Of a DNA stretch of 9,612 nucleotides, positions 5,643 to 9,612 are shown in pieces. The position numbers and the translations under genes are program-made. The notes beneath the pieces were generated by a model, which saw only the letters and a program-made list of their open reading frames with translations, did not search any database and had not been told where the DNA came from. Each line of letters begins with the position of its first letter. The first letter of the stretch is position 1. Origin of the DNA: Candidatus Omnitrophota bacterium (lineage in GTDB: Bacteria > Omnitrophota > Gorgyraeia > Duberdicusellales > 4484-171); assembly GCA_028717025.1 (NCBI GenBank), contig JAQUOR010000057.1, positions 1-9,612 of the forward strand, given 5' to 3'.

Positions 5643-6683
5643 TTACCGCTTGCGGCTCTTATTCCTTATGACGGATTTCAAAGGCGTAATTATTCTCTGC
5701 GCTTCTTCTAAACTAAAATTTCCGGTTATCCATATCGTACCGCCTGAGACAGCCTCCCGCACGACAGGGGCGGTCAACACTTTGCCATCACAGATTATGG
5801 CTATTCTTTTTCCTATATTCTCTTCGGTAAGCTTCAAAAAAAATTCGGTACCTTTTTTATCAAACGCAATTGCTATGTTCGGTTCTCCGTATTGCCCCGA
5901 ATCGATACGCGCGTCCTTTACATAGTCGTCCAACTTCATCAGAGTTTCTTTCTTCAGCAAAAATTTTTCATTATTTTCGTATTCAACAAGTTCGTAGCCT
6001 TCGGGGATCTTCCCGTCTAAGGCATCGCGTAGATTTTGAGTGTTATCATCGACCACCTTAAGCTCTAACATCGGGTATGTGTACTCTACCGGCGCTTCTT
6101 CCTTCTCGGTAGATACTTCTTTTATCGCGTCTTTTTTAAGAACAAATGACAGGGAGGCAAAAACGATGATTACCGCAAGCACAATACCTGAATACACAGC
6201 GTCCGATAGCGCCGTTTTATTGACGAATGTATTTTTGACTCTCTTTGATTTTAAGAAATATGCCGTCCAGATAATACTTGAGATGAGCAGCCCTGCGACG
6301 TTTGTAGATTTTAATAAAGCAATTATCATCAAAGCATCTTCACTGCCGAAAATATTTAATGCCCAAATAAAATCTACCAATGCGAATGTAAAAATTATCC
6401 ACATCAATGATATCATTGCGCTTGGCAGAATTTTTTTCTTTCTAAAAAATAGCCACACGATATTAAGAAAAAGAGCCGATGCAATAAATTGGATAATCAG
6501 TTCATATAAAGCCAGCGTGCGGAAGCCTGAATATTGGAAAACAAGCTTTTCATATTCGCCGCCGCTCAGGAAGGAAAATTTCGCGAAAATATTAACAAAA
6601 TGGCTTACTAATGACACACTGATCCCTATCGCAGGAAGAATGAGCCACCCCCTGATGCCGGTTATCCTATCTTTCTCTTCCAT
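5643..6683 (-). CDS. DUF2569-like membrane domain fused to a SecD P1-head-like periplasmic domain
   Basis: The N-terminus GIRGWLILPAIGI is typical of the DUF2569 membrane family. Hydrophobic helices lie near 13-35, 58-80, 87-111, 117-144 and 162-182. Basic segments R81-K84 and K145-K150 are placed so that the N-terminus is inside and residues after 182 are outside. Residues about 205-340 match the first periplasmic (P1) region of SecD. They include a base segment (LLKKETLMKLDDYVKDARID) and a head with GTEFFLKLTEENIGKRIAIICDGKVLTAPVVRE and the ISGNF-like WITGNFSLEEAQ. In SecD this head moves during proton-driven protein export. Here the six-helix SecD channel is absent and replaced by five unrelated helices, so ordinary SecD function is unlikely; substrate binding or regulation is a guess. 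AAGGAGGA lies 7 bases before the ATG. Confidence 0.8.
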   Translation of the reverse strand: MEEKDRITGIRGWLILPAIGISVSLVSHFVNIFAKFSFLSGGEYEKLVFQYSGFRTLALYELIIQFIASALFLNIVWLFFRKKKILPSAMISLMWIIFTFALVDFIWALNIFGSEDALMIIALLKSTNVAGLLISSIIWTAYFLKSKRVKNTFVNKTALSDAVYSGIVLAVIIVFASLSFVLKKDAIKEVSTEKEEAPVEYTYPMLELKVVDDNTQNLRDALDGKIPEGYELVEYENNEKFLLKKETLMKLDDYVKDARIDSGQYGEPNIAIAFDKKGTEFFLKLTEENIGKRIAIICDGKVLTAPVVREAVSGGTIWITGNFSLEEAQRIITPLKSVIRNKSRKR

Positions 6684-6750
6684 GTCTTTTCCTCCTTTTG
6701 AGTAACACTATTATTTTTCCAGCACTCATTGCCCCGATTCGCCTGAATAT

Positions 6751-6779
6751 CGTGTAAATTTCCTTTGTAAATTTGCACG
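6751..6779 (-). promoter_or_regulatory. Leader hairpin upstream of the SecD-like gene
   Basis: The arms CGTGTAAATTT (6751-6761) and AAATTTGCACG (6769-6779) pair over 11 positions, with one wobble or mismatch depending on strand, around a seven-base loop. It lies 68-96 bases before the SecD-like start codon. There is no T-run, so a terminator is not supported. An operator for a dimeric repressor or an RNA leader structure are the likeliest readings, if it is functional. Confidence 0.35.
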
Positions 6780-6846
6780 AAACTCATCGGAGCTAATTCG
6801 GCTACGCACTTTTGTGCGCCCCTATCGAAATTTCAAAACCTCATTG

Positions 6847-6914
6847 TCCCGTCTACGCTCTATACAGGGGTAATTTGCTTCGCAACCTTTCCCTGACTCC
6901 GGCGGGATTAATTC
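6847..6914. repeat. REP-like palindrome, arm A of an inverted pair
   Basis: This 68-base segment matches the reverse complement of 7626-7693 over its whole length with a few mismatches and single-base gaps. Shared words are TCCCG, ACGCT or GCGCT, GGGGTAATT, GCTTCGCAAC and GCGGGATTAATTC. Each arm also folds on itself through TCCCG(C) and GCGGGA ends. It joins directly onto copy 2 of the 91-base repeat. Confidence 0.75.
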
Positions 6915-6992
6915 ACACTATTATTTTCCTGCGTGCTTTGGCACGCGGAAAAACAATGTGTTCATTAAAAAGGCGCTGATTTCTCAGCGCCT
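6902..6992. repeat. 91-base dispersed direct repeat, copy 2
   Basis: Identical to 434-524. It includes the terminator of small unit 2 and the palindrome beyond it. Identity stops at the edge of the terminator stem: the base after 6992 differs from that after 524, and a one-base length difference follows before the ORF stop codons. Confidence 0.95.
6967..6991 (-). terminator. Intrinsic terminator of small unit 2
   Basis: Perfect 8-base-pair stem GGCGCTGA/TCAGCGCC with a GAAA loop and five T residues on the minus strand, identical to the terminator at 499-523. It starts 6 bases after the stop codon of the 16-codon ORF at 6998-7048. Confidence 0.85.
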
Positions 6993-6997
6993 GACCC

Positions 6998-7048
6998 TTA
7001 AATCCTCTTGCCTATAGTGTGACTAGTGTTTTTATCTAAGGTTTTCAT
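6998..7048 (-). CDS. Candidate 16-aa micropeptide, copy 2
   Basis: ATG at 7046-7048 opens MKTLDKNTSHTIGKRI, stopped by TAA just before the terminator. AAGGGTGG lies a few bases before the ATG and is a plausible ribosome-binding site, better than that of the sister ORF at 531-581. Both ORFs are 51 bases long, lie 29 bases after their -10 boxes, and share SHTIGKR with only synonymous third-base differences. The peptide is basic and hydrophilic. A leader peptide, a secreted or cytosolic micropeptide, or a chance ORF in a conserved RNA are all possible. The downstream terminator without an adjacent structural gene makes classical attenuation less likely. Confidence 0.35.
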   Translation of the reverse strand: MKTLDKNTSHTIGKRI

Positions 7049-7077
7049 TAACCACCCTTTTCTACAACTCAAGGTGG

Positions 7078-7106
7078 ATTGTACCCCCTTTTAACTGTTC
7101 TTTCAA
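7078..7106 (-). promoter_or_regulatory. Sigma70-type promoter of small unit 2
   Basis: TTGAAA (7101-7106) and TACAAT (7078-7083) on the minus strand are separated by exactly 17 bases, a near-consensus promoter. Its layout matches the promoter of unit 1 at 611-639, including 29 bases from the -10 to the ATG. Confidence 0.65.
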
Positions 7107-7136
7107 ACACTATTTTAGTATCAAGTTTTTAGTTCG

Positions 7137-7232
7137 TCCTTCATCCCAGCGAAGTGATCGTCCTTCTTCCTTCGTCCCTCATCCGCCTCTTTTTCTAACA
7201 ACTAAAAACTAGCAACTAACAACAATCGTCTG
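7137..7232. repeat. Post-stop low-complexity repeat, copy 2
   Basis: Nearly identical to 765-885 through CTTCTTCCTTCGTCCCTCATCC, the run of TAACAACTAAAAACTAGC, and TCGTCTGCCAT. It starts about 50 bases after the GYD stop codon on the minus strand and leads directly into small unit 2, the same order as at unit 1. An inserted AGCGAAGTGATCGT separates two of its words. Confidence 0.8.
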
Positions 7233-7283
7233 CCATGTGCCTAACTATCCGCAATACGCTACACTCAACACGGAGATTAACGA

Positions 7284-7562
7284 TTACTTTATAATCTTAT
7301 CGAATTCTTCAACGGTTATCGCCGGGAAAGTGGTAAAGCCGATACCGGTAATTCTGGTAAGCGCTATGGATGCTTTAATCGCATCTGCATTCCTGGGGAA
7401 ATCCACTATAGAAGCTAAATCATAAGTGCCCAATAAGGTATAGAGCGCCTCTACTTTGCCGCCTAATTTTTTAATAGTTTTCACTGCTTTTTTCGTGCGT
7501 TCCGGACCGATCCCTTTAATCGCTTCGGTTGAATACTTACCCAACATCAAAAATTTTGCCAT
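7284..7562 (-). CDS. GYD-domain protein
   Basis: The 92-residue protein is one complete GYD-family domain (ferredoxin-like alpha/beta fold, usual length about 90-100). Diagnostic stretches are MAKFLMLGKYSTEAIKGI, ERTKKAVKTIKKLGGKVEALYTLLGTYDL, where GTYD is the local version of the GYD signature (residues about 45-48), and ITGIGFTTFPAITVEEFDKII. It has no signal peptide or membrane helix, so it is cytosolic. The family probably forms dimers or larger rings like other dimeric alpha-beta barrel proteins, but its biochemical role is not established. AAGGAGGTG lies 6 bases before the ATG, a near-perfect ribosome-binding site, so high translation is likely. A 12-base-pair hairpin lies just upstream in its leader, and inverted repeats flank the gene together with small unit 2. 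Confidence 0.88.
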   Translation of the reverse strand: MAKFLMLGKYSTEAIKGIGPERTKKAVKTIKKLGGKVEALYTLLGTYDLASIVDFPRNADAIKASIALTRITGIGFTTFPAITVEEFDKIIK

Positions 7563-7586
7563 GACAACACCTCCTTAATGAGCCTT

Positions 7587-7619
7587 ACGATTTTTCAGGC
7601 TCCCTGTCTGAAAAATCGT
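7587..7619 (-). promoter_or_regulatory. Perfect 12-bp hairpin in the leader of the GYD gene
   Basis: ACGATTTTTCAG (7587-7598) and CTGAAAAATCGT (7608-7619) are perfect inverted arms around a nine-base loop. The structure ends 24 bases before the start codon and about a dozen bases before AAGGAGG. In the minus-strand RNA the loop contains GAGC, which could pair with GCTC just after the stem (about 7579-7582), giving a pseudoknot next to the ribosome-binding site. A regulatory leader is plausible; on the plus strand it has no T-run, so a terminator is not favoured. Confidence 0.45.
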
Positions 7620-7625
7620 TTAATC

Positions 7626-7693
7626 GAATTAATCCCGCGCAAGCTCGAGGGTAAGTTGCGAAGCGAATTACCCCGTATACAGCGCAGGCGGGA
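7626..7693. repeat. REP-like palindrome, arm B of an inverted pair
   Basis: Inverted partner of 6847-6914. It folds on itself: ATCCCGC pairs with GCGGGAT at the ends, and GGGTAA with TTACCC in the middle around a 13-base loop. The two arms lie 711 bases apart and enclose small unit 2 and the GYD gene. Confidence 0.75.
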
Positions 7694-7760
7694 TACTGAC
7701 ACCGATGCTAAGTCGGGGAAATTAAGTTCTTCACGATTCCTTTATACCCTATCAAAAGAA

Positions 7761-7789
7761 AGCATACTCTTCTTTTTACTTCTTTGCAA
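7761..7789 (-). promoter_or_regulatory. Candidate promoter of the GYD gene
   Basis: TTGCAA (7784-7789), a 17-base spacer and TATGCT (7761-7766) on the minus strand form a moderate sigma70-like promoter about 200 bases before the GYD start. Its place after the post-stop repeat and before a GATAGGG word and the REP-like arm resembles the layout of small units 1 and 2, so it may be a decayed third unit. No ORF or terminator remains. Confidence 0.3.
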
Positions 7790-7814
7790 GCATGTCCTCT
7801 AATAGGCTTCCCTC

Positions 7815-7895
7815 ACCCCTCGTCCTTCATCCGTCTCTCTTTCTAACAACTAAAAACTATCAACTAATAACAATTATCTGCCATCTGCAATCTGC
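7815..7895. repeat. Post-stop low-complexity repeat, copy 3
   Basis: Third copy of the element at 765-885 and 7137-7232, with TAACAACTAAAAACTATC, AACTAATAACAATTATC and TCTGCCATC. On the minus strand it begins about 20 bases after the stop codon of the nitroreductase-like gene. It is somewhat more diverged, with AT-rich changes. Confidence 0.75.
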
Positions 7896-7913
7896 CTAAC
7901 TATCCGCTAACTT

Positions 7914-8570
7914 TTATTCTTTCGGATAGCCGACTGCCTGCGCAAAGATTATCTTCTGATCGGCCCTAAGATTCATTGCCTTTGCTAATTCGGGCCTATC
8001 AATCAAGCCGCGCACCACTGTTGCTAAGTTAAAGGAAGCGCAGTATAAATAAACATTCTCGCTGATAAATCCTGTATCGGCAGCGGAGTAAAAATTTATC
8101 GCATCCTGAGGTAAATTACTCATTTTTGAAAGATCCGCTACATAAATAAGATTTATGGGAGCGTCCTTTACGAAAGTCTGTTGACCGGTTAAGGCCCGCA
8201 TGTCTTGCGCGACGACCAAGGCAAGCGTTTGCGTCTTTGCATTATAGAGATAAAGTCCGTCTGCCCTGGCAACATAAATATCTATTTCCTGCATATTCCT
8301 CGCCGAGGGAGCGGTCTTGTGGTCGGAAACCGGACGGTTAATGCCGTTTGCCGCCCAAAGCATATCCGAAACCATCTGTAACGGTATTTCTTTGGAGCTG
8401 AATTCGCGCGAACTCTTTCTTTCCTGCAATGCCTGCATCAAGGGTTTGCCCCCTGTAGTCTGCGGCGCCGGAAGTTTAATTGACTTAGTTTCCTGCGCAT
8501 GGCTGAATGCAGGATGAAAAAATGCGGCACTGACTAAAATGGCGACGCCTAAAACTATTCTTTTCTGCAT
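7914..8570 (-). CDS. Exported SagB-type nitroreductase-family protein
   Basis: The 218-residue precursor has an N-terminal signal peptide (basic MQKR, hydrophobic core, probable cleavage after AFSHA, residue 25). The mature part is a nitroreductase/SagB-like FMN domain. R51-K-S-S-R-E-F57 would hold the FMN phosphate, MLWAANGINRP (70-80) and T86APSARN92 follow the usual order for the flavin site, and the C-terminal AVGYPK closes the fold. Members reduce or dehydrogenate varied substrates as homodimers; SagB itself oxidises azolines in peptide toxins. No SagC/D or precursor peptide gene is near, so a peptide-modifying role is not supported. Export is odd for a flavoprotein of this kind: it would need Tat export or cofactor loading outside, and no twin-arginine is visible. 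GGGAGGT precedes the ATG closely. Confidence 0.8.
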   Translation of the reverse strand: MQKRIVLGVAILVSAAFFHPAFSHAQETKSIKLPAPQTTGGKPLMQALQERKSSREFSSKEIPLQMVSDMLWAANGINRPVSDHKTAPSARNMQEIDIYVARADGLYLYNAKTQTLALVVAQDMRALTGQQTFVKDAPINLIYVADLSKMSNLPQDAINFYSAADTGFISENVYLYCASFNLATVVRGLIDRPELAKAMNLRADQKIIFAQAVGYPKE

Positions 8571-8661
8571 AATACCTCCCTACATGAGCTCGTCAACTCA
8601 TGAGCTTATGAACTTTCTCCGTCTGCCATCTCTCTACTTAGGAGCTTACGAGCTTTCTCTC
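8571..8661. repeat. Short spacer with ATGAGCTT palindromic words
   Basis: After the Hsp20 stop codon the minus strand carries GAGCT-type palindromic words (CATGAGCTCGTC, CTCATGAGCTTATGAAC, GAGCTTACGAGC). GAGCTTACGAGC also occurs at 888-899, just after the zinc-ribbon stop codon, and the CCGTCTGCCATCT word belongs to the post-stop repeat. It looks like a variant of the same 3' repeat habit. No terminator is seen. Confidence 0.5.
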
Positions 8662-9297
8662 TTATTGCACCGGAACTTTAATCGTCTGCGGCGTTTCGGT
8701 TTTATCTTTTTCCCTGGGAATTGTTATGGTCAAAACCCCATTGTTGTATTGCGAGGTTATTTGGGTGATTTTTGCGTCATCGGGCAATAAAATCGTACGC
8801 AGAAAACTTCCGTAGCTTGACTCTTTTTTGTAGAAACCCGTATCTTCCTGAGAGGTTTCTTCTTTCCTTTCGCCGGAAAGCACTAAACTGCCACCTTTAA
8901 CTTCGACGTTGATGGTACTCTTTTCCATGCCGGGCAGGTCGGCTTTTACGAGATAGGCGCTTTCCGTTTTTTTAACGTTGATACGGGGCGCAAATCCCGC
9001 TTTCTCTCCAAACATTCCCTGTTCCTTGAAATCCTTCGCAAAGTCATCCTCAAACATGCTGTTCATCCTCTGATGTACCCGTTCTAACCCCGCAAAAGGA
9101 TCTACCATCGGTTCGTCAAGAGCTGAAAAATCATCTTTGAAATTTTTCTGCATGGGCATATGCAACGGCCCTTGGCGCATACAAGCAATTCTCCGGCCCC
9201 TTTTCATTCTTCCCCTGCTGTTCAATAGATAATTAGTCTCCAAAATCAAAAGCCCCGCGAGTATAACAATAATTATGACAAACACCTTGTTCTTCAA
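8662..9297 (-). CDS. Membrane-anchored small heat shock protein (Hsp20/alpha-crystallin)
   Basis: The 211-residue protein has a hydrophobic anchor at about 5-24, a basic stretch (R28-R36), a linker with DPFAGLERVHQRMNSMF typical of bacterial Hsp20 N-terminal arms, and an alpha-crystallin domain at about 103-196. Family marks are INVKKTESAYLVKADLPGM, VEVKGGSLVLSGERK, SYGSFLRTILLP and NNGVLTITIPR. It ends IKVPV, an I-x-V version of the oligomer-forming tail motif. Such proteins hold unfolding proteins in solution without ATP. Basic residues after the helix favour a cytoplasmic domain tethered to the inner membrane; the alternative is a periplasmic chaperone. The frame starts at TTG (9295-9297) behind GAGGGGGG; there is no in-frame ATG before an upstream stop, and the next methionine, M31, would lose the anchor. 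It follows the glycosidase-like stop by 20 bases. Confidence 0.85.
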   Translation of the reverse strand: MKNKVFVIIIVILAGLLILETNYLLNSRGRMKRGRRIACMRQGPLHMPMQKNFKDDFSALDEPMVDPFAGLERVHQRMNSMFEDDFAKDFKEQGMFGEKAGFAPRINVKKTESAYLVKADLPGMEKSTINVEVKGGSLVLSGERKEETSQEDTGFYKKESSYGSFLRTILLPDDAKITQITSQYNNGVLTITIPREKDKTETPQTIKVPVQ

Positions 9298-9317
9298 GAC
9301 ACCCCCCTCTTTAATTA

Positions 9318-9612
9318 CTAATTATTTTTAAGCGCCAATGCGGCATTAAACCATTCATTATCATTATATTCTTTTATACGAAATAGCCAATACTCCACTC
9401 CCCAGAGAAAAATAGTATCCACGTTAAGTTTTCGCATTTCATCGAATGTTACCACAAAACTTTCCGGCCAACAACTCGTAACAGCTTCCTTATTGCGGTA
9501 GACCAGCTCGCCCGGCTCCCATGGTTCTGCCTGCAATTCCGTGATCCAAAGTTCTTTGTTCTTTTTCTTGCCGTAGGCGATAAGCCCTCGGACGTATTCA
9601 ATCAGCACTTGT
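9318..9612 (-). CDS. Glycoside hydrolase-like TIM-barrel protein, C-terminal part only
   Basis: The frame is open to the window edge, and the GTG at 9606-9608 has no ribosome-binding site visible, so this is best read as the last 97 codons or so of a longer gene. The fragment reads as the end of a TIM barrel: a helix (VLIEYVRGLIAYGKKK), a strand with a glutamate (ELWITELQAEPW) where clan GH-A enzymes keep their catalytic nucleophile, then a helix beginning FDEMRKLNVDTIF and a final strand with aromatic residues (FLWGVEYWLF) of the sugar-binding cleft. The exact family and substrate cannot be told from this part. Its stop is 20 bases before the Hsp20 start, so the two may share a transcript. 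Confidence 0.6.
   Translation of the reverse strand, partial: QVLIEYVRGLIAYGKKKNKELWITELQAEPWEPGELVYRNKEAVTSCWPESFVVTFDEMRKLNVDTIFLWGVEYWLFRIKEYNDNEWFNAALALKNN

Larger units (their letters stand above)
6967..7071 (-). ncRNA. Predicted short transcript, small unit 2 (about 105 nt)
   Basis: The transcript is bracketed by the promoter at 7078-7106 and the terminator at 6967-6991; the 5' end is an estimate. Near its start the bases CCACCTT can pair with AAGGGTGG about 20 bases later, with one bulge, which would hide the ribosome-binding-like AAGGGTGG before the ATG. If the real start site lies downstream of CCACC, that pairing is lost. No known RNA family is recognised. The same layout as unit 1 argues for a small gene family. 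Confidence 0.5.
6684..7283. other. 600-base spacer with small unit 2, REP-like palindrome and leader hairpin
   Basis: This gap separates the GYD gene from the SecD-like gene. On the minus strand it holds, in order, the post-stop repeat (7232-7137), small unit 2 (7106-6967), the post-terminator palindrome (to 6902), a REP-like element paired in inverted orientation with 7626-7693 (6914-6847), a CGCAC-TTTT-GTGCG hairpin (about 6815-6828), and an 11-base-pair hairpin at 6751-6779 in the SecD-like leader. The word ACACTATTATTTT at 6706-6718 also occurs inside both 91-base repeats. Confidence 0.65.
7563..7913. other. 351-base spacer before the GYD gene
   Basis: It contains no gene. From low to high it holds the GYD ribosome-binding site and 12-bp hairpin, the REP-like arm B (7626-7693), a short CCGA/TCGG hairpin near 7705-7719, a candidate promoter (7761-7789), and the third copy of the post-stop repeat (7815-7895). 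Confidence 0.6.

Noticed and set aside
5643..6683. Genuine SecD subunit
   Set aside because: Only the P1-like domain is present. The six-helix transport region of SecD is missing, and the N-terminal helices match the DUF2569 type.
6040..6705. Plus-strand open frame of 221 codons
   Set aside because: It is antisense to the SecD-like gene, whose domains are recognisable. It has low-complexity composition and no ribosome-binding site.
6913..7022. CRP-type site made from TGTGA and TCACA
   Set aside because: The half-sites are about 100 bases apart rather than 6, so they cannot form one standard site.
6901..7106. tRNA, SRP RNA, 6S RNA or tmRNA
   Set aside because: No cloverleaf, no SRP Alu/S-domain motif, no 6S open-bubble architecture and no tmRNA tag or acceptor arm can be seen. 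The short length also disagrees with most of these.
7587..7619. Intrinsic terminator on the plus strand
   Set aside because: The stem is perfect, but there is no T-run after it and no plus-strand gene to terminate.

Overview
Every gene I can support lies on the minus strand, so the window reads biologically from high to low coordinates. The proteins suggest a diderm bacterium: an outer-membrane beta-barrel with a C-terminal phenylalanine, a lipoprotein with a lipobox, a periplasmic nitroreductase-like protein and a membrane-tethered Hsp20. Long gene-poor spacers full of short GA-rich or CT-rich repeats, a GYD-domain protein and Alginate_exp-type porins are all reminiscent of Omnitrophota-like metagenome bins. 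That taxonomic guess is inference and is not secure.

Layout, in transcription order. The 3' part of a TIM-barrel glycoside-hydrolase-like gene (9612-9318) is followed 20 bases later by a membrane-anchored small heat shock protein (9297-8662), a periplasmic SagB/nitroreductase-like protein (8570-7914) and a GYD-domain protein (7562-7284). A 600-base spacer then carries a small promoter-ORF-terminator unit (unit 2). Next come a five-helix DUF2569 membrane domain fused to a SecD P1-like periplasmic domain (6683-5643), a 544-base spacer with a 45-base hairpin array, a lipoprotein of unknown function (5098-4187), a porin (3984-2629), an RhlA/PhaG-like alpha/beta hydrolase (2294-1473) and a two-helix zinc-ribbon protein (1283-900). 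An 830-base spacer holds unit 1, and the window ends in the first 24 codons of a response regulator (72-1).

Most genes have their own strong Shine-Dalgarno sequence and are separated by repeat-filled gaps, so this looks like a series of single transcription units rather than one operon. Several products act at the envelope (porin, lipoprotein, SecD-like protein, Hsp20, periplasmic oxidoreductase), but I see no single pathway joining them.

The most unusual signal is non-genic. Two copies of a tiny transcription unit (about 499-639 and 6967-7106) align without gaps from the -35 box through a 51-base reading frame. Each has a sigma70-type promoter with a 17-base spacer, 29 bases from the -10 to an ATG, a 16-codon ORF ending in SHTIGKR plus one residue, and an intrinsic terminator with a GAAA loop. 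The terminator and the DNA beyond it are identical for 91 bases, while promoter and ORF have diverged. It may be a small-RNA family, a micropeptide, or both. Other spacers hold a hairpin array inside a larger direct repeat, a 68-base inverted repeat pair around the GYD gene, and a low-complexity repeat that lies just after the stop codons of three genes.
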